Shown here in pieces: positions 30,021 to 38,846 of a DNA stretch of 64,000 bases; position 1 is the first letter of the stretch, and each line of letters begins with the position of its first letter. A program made the position numbers and the translations under genes. Origin of the DNA: Streptomyces sp. NBC_00448 (lineage in GTDB: Bacteria; Actinomycetota; Actinomycetes; Streptomycetales; Streptomycetaceae); contig NZ_CP107913.1 in the NCBI RefSeq assembly GCF_036014115.1, positions 558,001 to 622,000 on the forward strand. Direction: 5' to 3'. The notes beneath the pieces were generated by a model. That model had not been told where the DNA came from and did not search any database. It was given only the letters and a program-made list of their open reading frames with translations.

Positions 30021-30632
30021 ATGAGTGACGAGCTTCGCGAGGTTTTCGACTTCATCGCCTTTTCCGCCCGGCTCCGGGAGGTCGAGCGGCACAACAACGC
30101 CACGCAGTTGCGGAAGGAGAGCGTGGCCGAGCACTCATGGCACCTGGCGCTGGTCTGCTGGGTCCTGCACCGCGAGTTCGAGCGCGAGTGCGGGCACCGG
30201 CTGAACCTGGAGAAGATGCTCAAGATGTGTCTCATGCACGACCTTGTGGAGATCGAGGCGGGAGACCCCTCGGCCTGGCGTACCCAGGACAACGCCCGAC
30301 TACGGGAGAAGAAGGCGCTCATCGAGGAGGAGATCGCCCAACGCAGGTACGGGGCGCTCCCGGACGAACTGAGCGACGAGTTCCTCAGGGTCTGGCAGGA
30401 GCACGAGGAGGGCGTCACCCCCGAGGCCCGGCTCGTGCGGGGTGTGGACCGGCTGAATCCCGCGCTGATGCGCTATCTCACCGGGCAGGGGTGGCAGGAC
30501 GTGGGCGTGGACGCCGGGGCGCTGGACCGCCTGCAACTACCCCGGCTCCAGGTGAGCGAGAGCCTCACCGCCCTGTACCAGGAGGTCAAGGCCGCCGCGA
30601 TCGCGCAGGGCCTGCTCGCGCCCGCCTCATGA
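30021..30632 (+). CDS. HD-domain phosphohydrolase
   Basis: This 203-residue protein is of the HDDC2/YfbR-like HD hydrolase type. The metal-binding motif is spread as H in ERHNNATQLRKESVAEHSWH, then MHDLVEIEAGD, and a later Asp in RGVDRLNP. Members dephosphorylate 5'-deoxynucleotides or related small phosphates in the cytoplasm. The ATG is preceded by GGAAGG. It stands alone on the plus strand between minus-strand genes. The substrate cannot be told from sequence. Confidence 0.88.
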   Translation: MSDELREVFDFIAFSARLREVERHNNATQLRKESVAEHSWHLALVCWVLHREFERECGHRLNLEKMLKMCLMHDLVEIEAGDPSAWRTQDNARLREKKALIEEEIAQRRYGALPDELSDEFLRVWQEHEEGVTPEARLVRGVDRLNPALMRYLTGQGWQDVGVDAGALDRLQLPRLQVSESLTALYQEVKAAAIAQGLLAPAS

Positions 30633-30995
30633 GGCTGTGGGAGCCGTGCGGCGACCTGTGACGCCGGTCCCGGGCGCAGGGGGTGAGACAAGGTCGTTGC
30701 GGTGCCTGAAGGTCGGATCGTTGACCCGATCCTGTTTCTCGCCCCGACCGACTGTCCAGGCCGCCACCTCCCCCTTGCCCCCGGTCCACCGGTACCTCAC
30801 CCGGCTCCACGACAACAGCTCCGCTACGGCAACGCCACCCGCACCCCTGCCCAACGGCACGCCTCAGGGCTGTCCCCGTCATCCAACAGCGGCCTTCGCC
30901 CGGGCTCTTCCCGTGGCGTGCAGTCGGGTCAGGTTGCCAGGCCGACCCGCGTCGGCGCTGAGGGGAACGCTTCCGTGGGCACTTCCCCAGCTGTT
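30633..30995. other. Intergenic region, nothing recognised
   Basis: This 363-bp gap lies between the convergent HD hydrolase and MFS genes. Frames are present on both strands but are Arg/Pro-rich and lack start signals or family motifs. No clear terminator hairpin was found. Confidence 0.55.
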
Positions 30996-32429
30996 TCACA
31001 CGGCGAGGTGCTGCTTCGCGTCGGAGCCGGTGGCGGGCTCGGTGGCAATGCCGTGCTGCTCCTCTTCGGGGCGTCCCTTCCTCGGCAGCAGGAAGGTGAT
31101 CGCCAGGAAGACGACCAGCAGGCACGCCTGGACGATCAGCGCGCGGTGGAAGCCGCCGATGAAGTCGTCGGTCCTGGCCTGGGCGAGGAACACCGAGCCG
31201 AAGACCGCGACGCCGATGGAACCGCCGACAGCCTGGACCGCGGACAGGACACCGGAGGCGGACCCGATCTCGTCGTTGTCGACCGCCGCCAGGATGAAGC
31301 TGAACAGGGCGGCGATCACCATGCCGGCGCCGACGCCTGCCACCGCCACGCCGGGAACGATGTCCCGGATCGAGAAGGAGGCGGCATCGAGGCCGTCGAG
31401 CTCGAACCACAGCAGGGCCGCGCCGGCCAGCTGGACCAGCGGTCCGATCTGCAGCACCTTGCGGCCGATCTTGTCCGCGAGGAACGCGCCGCTGACCGCG
31501 CCGCCGATCGCGGTTCCCACCGCGAGGGGCAGGTTGCCCAGTCCCGCCTCACCGGCGGTGAAGTGCCGGCCGATCTGGAGGAACAGGGTCAGCACGAGCT
31601 GGGTGCCGATGAGCCCGCCGAAGAACAGGGCGATGCCGCCGAGCCCGACGGTGAAGGCCGGCTTGCGCAGCAGGCCCGGGGCCACCAACGGCCCGCGGCC
31701 CGCGGCGGCCGTACGGCGCTGCTGAAGGGCGAAGAGAGCGAACCCGATCACCGAGGCGGCCATGGACAGCCACGTCCACAGCGGCCAGCCTTCCTCCTGC
31801 CCCTGGTTGAGCGGCAGCACCAGCAGAGCACAGGACACCGCGACCAGGGCGGCGCCGGTCAGGTCGACCCGAACCGTGCAGTCGCCCGCCTTCTTGGGCA
31901 CGAACCTCGCGGCGACGATCAGCGCCGCGATGCCGATGGGCAGGTTGACCAAGAACACCGACCGCCAGCCCAGGCCGAAGAAGTCACCCTCGATAAGGAA
32001 GCCGCCCAGGACCGGGCCGATGATGCCGCCGAGGCCGAGGACGGGTCCGAAGATCGCGAAGACCTTGGCGAGTTCAGGGCCGGAGAAGTTCTCCCGCAGC
32101 AGGCCCAGGCCCTGGGGCAGCAGCATCGCTCCGGCGACGCCCTGCAGCAGGCGGAAGGCGATCAGCGACTCGATGTTCGGCGCGACCGCGCATAGCAGTG
32201 AGCACGCGGTGAAAGCCGCAAGTCCCGTCAGGAACATCCGGCGCCGGCCGTAGCGGTCGCCGAGCCGGCCGCCGAGCACGAGTCCGGCGCCCAGGGTGAG
32301 GGCGTAGCCGCCGATCACCCATTGCAGTCCGACGGAACCAGCACCGAGGGACTTCTCCAGGTCCGGTCCGGCGACGTTGACGATCGAGGCATCCAGGAGA
32401 TCCATGAGCTCCGCGACGATCACCACCAC
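30996..32429 (-). CDS. MFS drug exporter, DHA2 family (14-helix), 5' end disrupted by IS remnant
   Basis: The protein has the DHA2 pattern: LDASIVNVAGPDLEKSLGAG after TM1, motif A GGRLGDRYGRRRMF, motif C near FGPVLGLGGIIGPVLGG, and 14 hydrophobic segments to a charged tail. It would expel drugs or metabolites by proton antiport. The coding frame runs upstream into an IS5-type transposase fragment (GKQGLKRSVASDACGVPLG), joined at about 32441. No ribosome-binding site or native N-terminus remains; the first MFS-derived start is GTG 32429 within TM1 and the next is ATG 32405. The gene may therefore be silent or expressed from an IS-borne signal. Confidence 0.8.
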   Translation of the reverse strand: MVVIVAELMDLLDASIVNVAGPDLEKSLGAGSVGLQWVIGGYALTLGAGLVLGGRLGDRYGRRRMFLTGLAAFTACSLLCAVAPNIESLIAFRLLQGVAGAMLLPQGLGLLRENFSGPELAKVFAIFGPVLGLGGIIGPVLGGFLIEGDFFGLGWRSVFLVNLPIGIAALIVAARFVPKKAGDCTVRVDLTGAALVAVSCALLVLPLNQGQEEGWPLWTWLSMAASVIGFALFALQQRRTAAAGRGPLVAPGLLRKPAFTVGLGGIALFFGGLIGTQLVLTLFLQIGRHFTAGEAGLGNLPLAVGTAIGGAVSGAFLADKIGRKVLQIGPLVQLAGAALLWFELDGLDAASFSIRDIVPGVAVAGVGAGMVIAALFSFILAAVDNDEIGSASGVLSAVQAVGGSIGVAVFGSVFLAQARTDDFIGGFHRALIVQACLLVVFLAITFLLPRKGRPEEEQHGIATEPATGSDAKQHLAV

Positions 32430-32440
32430 CAGAATCAGCC

Positions 32441-32902
32441 CCCCGTTGGAGACGATGCCGAGCGGGACGCCACAGGCATCGGAGGCGACCGAGCGCTTCA
32501 GTCCCTGCTTGCCCCCGATCAACCGGTGACCGCCCTGCCTTCTCGCCACCGGACGGGGCCTTGGTGATGCAGCCGTCCACCAATATCTCGCTCAGCCCGA
32601 GGCCGATCATCCGGTCGTAGGCTTCCAGGGCGAGGGCGTGAACCTGCTCGGATATTCCGAGTTCAGCCCACTCTTTGACACGCCGTCGGATGGTGCGGTC
32701 GGAGCATCCGGGAGTGGAGATGCGCTCGTAGCCGGAGCCGTGGACCAGCGCGAGCAGGACGTGCTCGAAGACCGTCCGGTCGGCAATCCGGCGGCGGTGA
32801 CAGCCCAGCGGGTGGTCCGCAACGAACGCCTCCCGCGCGGGCAGGGAGCGCAGCGAACTGGTCCCATAGAGGTTCGATCAGGCAAGATGGCAGCGCGGGC
32901 AC
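32441..32902 (-). pseudogene. IS5-family transposase remnant, frameshifted and truncated
   Basis: Reading leftwards from ATG 32902, the fragments are MPALPSCLIEPLWDQFAAL, then in another frame LPAREAFVADHPLGCHRRR through FEHVLLALVHGSGYERIS and AYDRMIGLGLSEILVDGCIT, then in a third frame GKQGLKRSVASDACGVPLG. These are consecutive parts of an IS5-type DDE transposase, with the first catalytic Asp in ILVDGCIT. One extra C in the run at 32844-32846 and one extra G in the five-base run at 32512-32516 explain the two frame changes. The fragment stops before the remaining catalytic residues, at the MFS gene. Terminal inverted repeats were not identified. Confidence 0.82.
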
Positions 32903-33232
32903 GGCCGTCCTTCGTGATTACAGAGCGTCGAGAACTCCATGATCGCGCGGCTCCGTGACCGCACTACGGCCATCCCATCTCCTGGGCCTACAGCGGCCTA
33001 TTGCCGGTCGGTCTTACCCGGATGCGTTCGAGGACTGGGATCAGCTGCGGGCTGTCGCCCCACTGACCAGGAGTGATCAGCAGTGCCAGAGGGCGGAGGC
33101 CGCCTTCGCCGGCAAGGTGGATCTTAAGTGGTCATAGGTGGTCGGTGCGCGCATGACCGGCCGGCCGCGTACAAGCTGGCTCCACGCATCAGACCACCTT
33201 GGAATCGCTCATCCAGGGAACCGGGAGGCGCT
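32903..33232. other. Intergenic region beside the IS remnant, nothing firmly recognised
   Basis: These 330 bases separate the transposase start from the broken methyltransferase. A 60-codon plus-strand frame (32955-33137, ending AEAAFAGKVDLKWS) has no recognised family and may be a further piece of mobile-element debris. The base composition is slightly less GC-rich than neighbouring genes. Confidence 0.4.
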
Positions 33233-34083
33233 CTACCGGCGGACCGCCGAGATCAGTCCGCCGGGCCGCTCCTCGCGCTGCGGGGGGGTGCTGATCGGGC
33301 GGCCGTAGGCGGCAGCGCGCTCGCGCAGGGCGTGGCTGTCGGCCTTCAGCCGTGCCCGGCCAGCCAGCCCACCGGGTCGTCGGGCATCTCCGAGATCCAC
33401 AGGGACGCCGCCGATCCCGGCGCGGCGTCCGCGCCGAAGCGGTCGATCACGCCGCGCGAGCCCAAGGTCAGCCCCATCCGACTGCCTGCCGCCGACTGCC
33501 TGTCGATCCGGGCCAGCAGTAGCTCCACCGCGTCCTCGGGCAGATAGATCAGTAGTCCTTCGGCGATCCACGCGGTCGGCGCGGCCGGGTCGTGCCCTGC
33601 GGCGGTCAGCGCGTCCGGCCAGTCCTCACGCAGATCCGCCGCGACAGTGATCCGCTCGCAGCGCGGGACGGCCTGCTCCTGGCGCAGCACCGACGTCTTG
33701 AAGTCCAGTGGTGCGGCGGTGTCGAGCTCGAACAGCCGGGTGCCCTCGGGCCAGTCGATCCGGAAGGCCCGGCTGTCCATCCCGGCGCCGAGCAGCACGA
33801 CCTGCCGGACCCCGGACGCGGAAGCCTGCTGCAACAGGTCGTCGAGGAACTTCATCCTGATGACGATGGAGAGCGACACGGCCAGCCGGCGGCGGCGCGC
33901 GGCCTCGTCATCGGGCAGCGGAGGCGAGGAGGGCCACAGGCCGCCGGCGGTGGCGAAGGCCTGCGCCAGTGGGTCGCGGAACAGTGCGTTCTCCCGCTCG
34001 GTCTCCAGCGCCCGCACCCTGGCCACCCCGACCGCCGTGGCCCACACTCCCGACGGCTGCACCCGCTGCTGCTCAACAGGCAC
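33233..34083 (-). pseudogene. SAM-dependent methyltransferase (LCM/TIGR00027 type), broken by a one-base deletion
   Basis: From 34083 the frame reads a methyltransferase of the leucine carboxyl methyltransferase-like group: N-terminal ALETERENALFRDPLAQAF, SAM-binding VVLLGAGMDSRAFR, and WIAEGLLIYLPEDAVELLL. It stops at TGA 33346-33348 after DDPVGWLAGHG. The following bases in the next frame continue naturally as LKADSHALRERAAAYGRP to a stop at 33233. Adding one base at 33345-33348 (restoring TGG for Trp) gives a full 283-residue protein, the usual family length. It is either a recent pseudogene or a sequencing error. The IS remnant lies upstream of the MFS gene next to it, so the area is damaged. 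Confidence 0.85.
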
Positions 34084-34399
34084 CGCGTCAGCCTAGATGA
34101 TCGATTCCAAGGGGCCGGATGAGGGGAGCCGGCCTGATGCGGGAGCCGACCGGCCCCTCGTAGGGACCGCGCGGTCCCCCCGAACGTGCTCCCGTTGCCG
34201 GAGAGGGGGGTGCTGGTTGCCTGTCCGGTGGCTTCGCCACCACTGGCGCCGACGGCCATCGTGGCGCGTGCCGCAGTGGGTTCGTCGCCGTCGCGTTCCC
34301 GCACGGAGAGGCGGGCTGCGGCCCGATCGCAGGAGCGCTCGCCTTGGGCGTCCCTGCCGCGGGACCGTCGTTGCCGTGCTTCGGGTGGGACCAGGAGGA
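34084..34399. other. Intergenic region, nothing recognised
   Basis: This 316-bp gap lies between the methyltransferase start and the dehydrogenase stop. An eight-base inverted repeat (GGGGCCGG at 34111, CCGGCCCC at 34150) with a long loop could act as a weak terminator for the dehydrogenase transcript. Otherwise no gene or operator was found. Confidence 0.4.
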
Positions 34400-35953
34400 T
34401 CAACTCACGGCCGGGGAAGCCACGTTCACGCCGTTCACTCTGCGCGGCACGCCCAGCGGGTTGCCATCGCGCAGCTCCGGGGGCAGCAGCTCGTCCGGCG
34501 TGTTCTGGAAGCAGACCGGACGAAGCCAGCGTTCCGTCGCGGTGGCACCCACCGACGTCGAGTTGCTCGTCGAGGCCGGGTACGGGCCGCCGTGGTGCAT
34601 GGCCGGGGCGACCGTGACCCCGGTGGGCCAGCCGTCGACGACAACGCGCCCGGCCAGTTCGGTCAGCCGTGACACCAGGTCGGTGGCCGCCTCGTCGCGC
34701 TCGTCGGCCGCGAGGTGTATCGACGCGGTGAGGTTGCCCTCCAACATGCCGAGTACGGCCTCCAGTTCGGCGGTGGAGCGGTAACGGACCAGCACGGTGA
34801 CGGGCCCGAAGCACTCGTCGAGGAGTTCGGAGTGCGGGGCGCTCTCGGTCAATTGGGCCGCCGGCACCGACAGCACGCCCGGGCGCACGGACAGGGGCGC
34901 GTCCCCCGTGTCCTCCTCGCCCGGAGCCAGGAGTTCCTCGACGCCGGGCAGCGCGGCGCGGGCGCGGGCACCGGCCAGGAACGCCTCGCGCATACGCGGG
35001 TCGAGCAGGGGGCCGGCCGGCACCTGTGCCGCGATGACGGCCCGCACCACCGCGTCGCCGTCCGCACCGGCCGGCAGGAGAACCAGCCCCGGCTTGACGC
35101 AGAACTGGCCCAGGCCCTGGGTGTACGAGGCGGCCAGCCCGGCGCCGATCTCCTCCGCCCGGGTCCGTGCGGCCCGCGGGGTGACCACGACGGGGTTCAG
35201 GCTGCCGAGTTCGCCGTGGAAGGGAATCGGCCGGGGACGGGCACCAGCGATGTCGAACAGGGCCCGGCCGCCACGCACCGAGCCGGTGAATCCGACAGCC
35301 GCGGTGAGCGGGTGGCGGACGAGGGCGGGGCCTGCCTCGAATCCGTGGACGACGGACACCACGTCCTCCGGCAGCCCCACTTCGGCCGCCGCTGCCCGCA
35401 GGGCCCGCGCGCACAGGACACTGGTCCGCGGGTGGTCGGGGTGCGCCTTGACGACGACGGGGCAGCCGGCGGCCAGCGCGCTCGCGGTGTCGCCGCCGGG
35501 AACGCTGAACGCCAGCGGGAAGTTGCTCGCGGCGAAGACCGCGACCACGCCGAGCGGCACCTTGCAGCGGCGCAGGTCCGGGCGGGGTGCGGGCTGCGCC
35601 TCGGGGTCCGCGTGGTCGATGATCACGTCCAGGTGGCCGCCGTCCTCGACGGCTTCGGCGAAGGCCCGCAACTGGTAGCAGGTGCGGGCGAGTTCGCCGG
35701 TGATCCGGACCCGGCCGAGCGCCGTCTCCGCTTCGGCGGCCGCGATGACCGCCTCGCCGTCCTTCTCCAGCAACTCCGCTGCGGTTCGAAGGAGTCGGGC
35801 CCGGGTCCGGTGGTCGGCCAGCGCCTTTCGGGCCGCATGAGCGGCACGCACAGCGGTGTCCACGTCCGCCGCGGTGGCCTCCACCGCGACCGGCCCCCGG
35901 GACTCCCCCGTACGCGGGTCGATGCTCAGCACTTCTGTCACCGTGTCACTCAC
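34400..35953 (-). CDS. Aldehyde dehydrogenase, alpha-ketoglutarate-semialdehyde dehydrogenase type
   Basis: This 517-residue NAD(P)+-dependent aldehyde dehydrogenase has FAASNFPLAFSVPGGDTASALAAG at the cofactor site, GFTGSVRGGRALFD, FHGELGSLNPVVV with the general-base Glu, and catalytic Cys in GQFCVKPG. These variants are typical of the KGSADH subgroup, which oxidises 2,5-dioxopentanoate to 2-oxoglutarate at the end of hydroxyproline and pentose or sugar-acid catabolism. The DapA-family gene 268 bp upstream on the same strand supplies the deaminase step of the hydroxyproline route. GTG 35953 (VSDTVTEVLSIDPRTG) gives the standard length; the frame upstream is low-complexity. The ribosome-binding site is weak. 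Confidence 0.88.
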   Translation of the reverse strand: MSDTVTEVLSIDPRTGESRGPVAVEATAADVDTAVRAAHAARKALADHRTRARLLRTAAELLEKDGEAVIAAAEAETALGRVRITGELARTCYQLRAFAEAVEDGGHLDVIIDHADPEAQPAPRPDLRRCKVPLGVVAVFAASNFPLAFSVPGGDTASALAAGCPVVVKAHPDHPRTSVLCARALRAAAAEVGLPEDVVSVVHGFEAGPALVRHPLTAAVGFTGSVRGGRALFDIAGARPRPIPFHGELGSLNPVVVTPRAARTRAEEIGAGLAASYTQGLGQFCVKPGLVLLPAGADGDAVVRAVIAAQVPAGPLLDPRMREAFLAGARARAALPGVEELLAPGEEDTGDAPLSVRPGVLSVPAAQLTESAPHSELLDECFGPVTVLVRYRSTAELEAVLGMLEGNLTASIHLAADERDEAATDLVSRLTELAGRVVVDGWPTGVTVAPAMHHGGPYPASTSNSTSVGATATERWLRPVCFQNTPDELLPPELRDGNPLGVPRRVNGVNVASPAVS

Positions 35954-36221
35954 CGTCTCGGTTCGTCGGGTTTCGCTGGTCTTGGGTGTCCCACCGGTCT
36001 CGACGCCGGCCCTGCCGGTATCCGCGTCCGCCTCCACGCCTGCCTCCGCGCCGCCCAGGCGGCCGTCATGTCCTCGGCCGTGGCGGCGAGTTCGCCGAGG
36101 GGTACCGGGACCGCGGGGGTGCGGCCGGCGAGCGGGGCGCAGGTCCTGCGCGGCGGTCCTGCGCCCGTCGAGGCAGGCCGCGATGCCCACGGTCACCGGG
36201 CGCCTGCTCGGCGAGACCACC
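35954..36221. other. Gap between deaminase and dehydrogenase genes, nothing firmly recognised
   Basis: On the minus strand this 268-bp stretch can be read as coding-like fragments in two frames (for example TVGIAACLDGRRTAAQDLR and VPLGELAATAEDMTAAW), but none matches a family I know. It could be the residue of a deleted gene. No 14-bp operator copy was found, so the dehydrogenase probably depends on the upstream promoter. Confidence 0.35.
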
Positions 36222-37127
36222 TCACTGGTAGCCCTTGGCGAGGACCGCCTCGGTCTCCGCGGTCACCTGTGCCGCCGGCTCCGCGGACAGCGCCAGCCGC
36301 GGCGGCCGGCACGCGCCGCCGCGCAGCCCCGCCAGGTCCATCGACAGCTTGATCGACTGCACGAACTCCGTCCTGGAGTCCCAGCGCAGCAGCGGATGCA
36401 GATCGCGGTAGACCGGCAGCGCCCGGGCGAGGTCGGCCGGGTCCCCGGAGGTGGCCAGCCGGTAGAGCTCGACGGTGGACCGCGGGATCATGTTGGGGTA
36501 GCCGGCGATCCAGCCGACCGCGCCGGCCATGCCCAGTTCGAGCAGCACGTCGTCGGCGCCCACGAGGATGTCCAGGCCCGGCGCCAGCTCGCTGATCCGG
36601 TAAGCCCGGCGGACGTCACCGGTGAACTCCTTGACCCCCACGATCGTGCCCTCGTCGAAGAGCTCCGCGAGCAGTTCGGGGGTGAGATCCACCTTGGTGT
36701 CGATCGGGTTGTTGTACGCCACCACCGGCAGACCCGCCTTGGCGACCTCGCGGTAGTGCTGCACCACCGCCTCCCGCTCCGCCCGGTAGGTGTTCGGCGG
36801 CAGCGACAGCACCGATGTCGCCCCGGCCTGAGCGGCCTGCTCCGCCCAGCGGCGCGCCTCCAGGGCCCCGTACGCACCGACCCCGGCCATCACTCCGAAC
36901 CCGTCGGGCGCGGCCGCGACCGCGGTCTCCACGACACGGGCCCGCTCCTCCGGGGTCAGCGTCTGGTACTCGCCCAGCGAACCGTTGGGCGCCACCCCGT
37001 CACACCCACCCGCCGCCAGGAAACGGACGTGCTCCGCGAAGGCGTCGTAGTCCACCGACAGGTCGGCGTGGAACGGCAGCGGCGTGGCAACGTGAACTCC
37101 ACGCCAGGGCGTCGCGGGACTGGTCAT
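36222..37127 (-). CDS. DapA-family lyase, probable pyrroline-4-hydroxy-2-carboxylate deaminase
   Basis: The 301-residue TIM-barrel protein belongs to the dihydrodipicolinate synthase/N-acetylneuraminate lyase family, with the Schiff-base Lys in IVGVKEFTGD, the catalytic Tyr in VVAYNNPID, and the loop APNGSLGEYQTLTPEE. The substrate-defining GTT/S motif of true DapA is replaced by NGSLGE. Next to a KGSADH and in a Pro/Hyp-peptide regulon, deamination of 1-pyrroline-4-hydroxy-2-carboxylate to 2,5-dioxopentanoate is the best guess; a sugar-acid dehydratase (also KGSADH-linked) is the alternative. A copy of the 14-bp operator motif lies 40-53 bases upstream of ATG 37127. Confidence 0.85.
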   Translation of the reverse strand: MTSPATPWRGVHVATPLPFHADLSVDYDAFAEHVRFLAAGGCDGVAPNGSLGEYQTLTPEERARVVETAVAAAPDGFGVMAGVGAYGALEARRWAEQAAQAGATSVLSLPPNTYRAEREAVVQHYREVAKAGLPVVAYNNPIDTKVDLTPELLAELFDEGTIVGVKEFTGDVRRAYRISELAPGLDILVGADDVLLELGMAGAVGWIAGYPNMIPRSTVELYRLATSGDPADLARALPVYRDLHPLLRWDSRTEFVQSIKLSMDLAGLRGGACRPPRLALSAEPAAQVTAETEAVLAKGYQ

Positions 37128-37166
37128 GCGGTGACTCCTTGAAGTGATGGTGACAAGAGAGTATCA

Positions 37167-37180
37167 GTGCAATGTCACAC
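37167..37180. promoter_or_regulatory. GntR-type operator copy 1 (before the DapA-family gene)
   Basis: GTGCAATGTCACAC, whose reverse complement GTGTGACATTGCAC matches the shared motif RYGTGRMATTGCAC. It overlaps the stop codon of the M24 gene upstream (37175-37177), so the deaminase-dehydrogenase unit has its own control within a co-directional block. Confidence 0.75.
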
Positions 37181-38524
37181 TGCATAGCTAGGAGTTGCCC
37201 CGCCCCTCGCTCCCGCCATCCACTCCTCCAGGCCACCGGCGTCCAACGGCAGCGCGTCGGAGAGCACTTCCACCCCGTGAGCGGTGACGAGGAGGTCGTC
37301 CTCGATGCGCACGCCGATCCCCCGCAGCTCCGGCGGGACGGTCAGGTCGTGGGCGTGGAAGTACAGCCCTGGCTCGACGGTGAGCACCATGCCCTCGCCC
37401 ATGGTCGCGCCCTGGTACGCCTCGGGGGCCGCCCGAGCGCAGTCGTGCACGTCCAGGCCGAGGTGGTGGCCGATGCCGCAGATCAGGTAGCGGCGGTGGT
37501 GCTGGCCGGTGTCGGACAGCGCCTCGTCCACGGAGACCGGCAGCAGGCCCCAGTCGTCCAGGCCGTGCGCGATCACCTCCATCGCGGCGTGGTGGAAGTC
37601 GGCGAAGGGGCGGCCGGGGCCCACTGCGGCCAGGCCGGCCCGGTGCGCCTTCTCCACCAGGTCGTGCACCTGGCGCTGTACCGGAGAGAAGCGTCCCGAG
37701 GCGGGGAAGGTCCGGGTCACGTCGGCGGTGTAGTGGCTGTCGACCTCCACGCCCATGTCCAGCAGCAGCAGTTCCCCGGGCAGCACCGGGCCGTCGCAGC
37801 GCACCCAGTGCAGGGTGGGCGCGTGCTTGCCGCTGCCGACGATGGAGGCGTAGCCGGGTCCGTTGCCGTAGGTGTGGGCGAACCGGTCGAAGGTGCCCTG
37901 CAGCCAGCGTTCGCCGCGCCCGGCTATCGCGGTGGGGATCTCGCGGACGACCTCGGCGAACCCCTCGACGGTGCGGTCGACCGCCTGCCGCAACTGCCCG
38001 ATCTCCCAGTCGTCCTTGTACATCCGCAAGGAGGCCAGCGTCCGGGCGGTCTCCTCGTCGGGGCCCGGCCGCTCGTCCAGTGCCGACAGCGCCCGCACCT
38101 GGATGCCGAGCACCCGCGCCCAGTCCTCGGTCCCGGGCGCGGCCCCGACCCACAGCTCGCCGTAGCGGGCGTCCGACCAGAACGCCTGCTCTCCGGGGTA
38201 GGCGGGGAGCGGCATGTAGAGGACGGCGTCGCCGTCGCGGACCACGACCACGGCGTTCTCGATCGCGCAGCCGGTCAGCCAGTAGAAGTCGCTGTCGGGG
38301 CGGAAGGCGTAGGCGGTGTCGTTGCTGCGGGTCGGCGCCTCGCCGGCGGCGATCACGACGGTCCGGCCGGGCAGCGCCTCCGCGAGCCTGGCCCGGTGGG
38401 CGGCCGCGGCCTCGACGGCGCCGGGGACGACCGCGGGCGTGCGGTCGGGGGTGTCCCACTGGGCACCCATGTAGGCGGTGAACTCGGGGATTTCGGACAG
38501 TCGCGGAATCTTGCGGTCACTCAT
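37175..38524 (-). CDS. M24 metallopeptidase, Xaa-Pro aminopeptidase-like (paralogue A)
   Basis: This 449-residue aminopeptidase P-like enzyme has an N-terminal creatinase-type domain (RTVVIAAGEAPTRSNDTAYAF, FYWLTGC) and a pita-bread catalytic domain. The five metal ligands are present: DMGVEVD, DVTRT, GIGHHLGLDVHD, TVEPGLYF and IEDD. It should remove the N-terminal residue from peptides with proline (or hydroxyproline) second. The absence of a signal peptide puts it in the cytoplasm, acting on imported peptides. ATG 38524 has GGAGGAG upstream and overlaps (ATGA) the end of a decayed prolyl-iminopeptidase remnant, with operator copy 2 beyond that. Confidence 0.92.
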   Translation of the reverse strand: MSDRKIPRLSEIPEFTAYMGAQWDTPDRTPAVVPGAVEAAAAHRARLAEALPGRTVVIAAGEAPTRSNDTAYAFRPDSDFYWLTGCAIENAVVVVRDGDAVLYMPLPAYPGEQAFWSDARYGELWVGAAPGTEDWARVLGIQVRALSALDERPGPDEETARTLASLRMYKDDWEIGQLRQAVDRTVEGFAEVVREIPTAIAGRGERWLQGTFDRFAHTYGNGPGYASIVGSGKHAPTLHWVRCDGPVLPGELLLLDMGVEVDSHYTADVTRTFPASGRFSPVQRQVHDLVEKAHRAGLAAVGPGRPFADFHHAAMEVIAHGLDDWGLLPVSVDEALSDTGQHHRRYLICGIGHHLGLDVHDCARAAPEAYQGATMGEGMVLTVEPGLYFHAHDLTVPPELRGIGVRIEDDLLVTAHGVEVLSDALPLDAGGLEEWMAGARGGATPSYAV

Positions 38525-38681
38525 GCTGCGGCTTCTCCTCCTGCGTCGCGCGCCATCTCGCCGAGCCGGGTGAACACCCGCTCGTCGTGCCGCGCCCGGG
38601 GTCGGGCCGGTCCAGCGGCACCTCGACGAACCGCGCGCGCACCCGCATGCCGGGAACGGTGTACGTGAGGGCGCCGCTCAT
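38521..38681 (-). pseudogene. Internally deleted prolyl iminopeptidase (S33) remnant
   Basis: From ATG 38681 the minus strand reads MSGALTYTVPGMRVRARF then VEVPLDRPDP, the usual opening of S33 prolyl iminopeptidases. About 30 codons in, sense is lost. In another frame a tail DERVFTRLGEMARDAGGEAAA-like segment reads to a TGA overlapping the next gene's ATG. The whole catalytic core is missing, so an internal deletion of most of a gene is the simplest reading. The preserved ATGA junction and upstream operator suggest that it once headed the operon with the M24 peptidase. Confidence 0.5.
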
Positions 38682-38766
38682 GCGGTGGCAGCCCGCCTCC
38701 GGTGTCCGTCCGGGGTCGATCCGCGGGATCACTGCCGACGCGGCTGTCCATGCAGCGCTCAGTGAT

Positions 38767-38780
38767 ATGTGGCATTGCAC
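38767..38780. promoter_or_regulatory. GntR-type operator copy 2 (before the iminopeptidase remnant and M24-A)
   Basis: ATGTGGCATTGCAC, a strong match to the shared motif. It lies 86 bases upstream of the iminopeptidase remnant's ATG and 243 upstream of the M24 start, as expected if the promoter originally served both. Confidence 0.78.
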
Positions 38781-38846
38781 TGACCATAAGCCCTCGGCCC
38801 GGCGCGCAGCAACGGGGTCGCCGCGACAGTTCGGTGTCGGATGTGG

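Noticed and set aside
32955..33137. A 60-codon plus-strand frame beside the IS remnant
   Set aside because: No recognisable family or ribosome-binding site; possibly mobile-element debris but unsupported.
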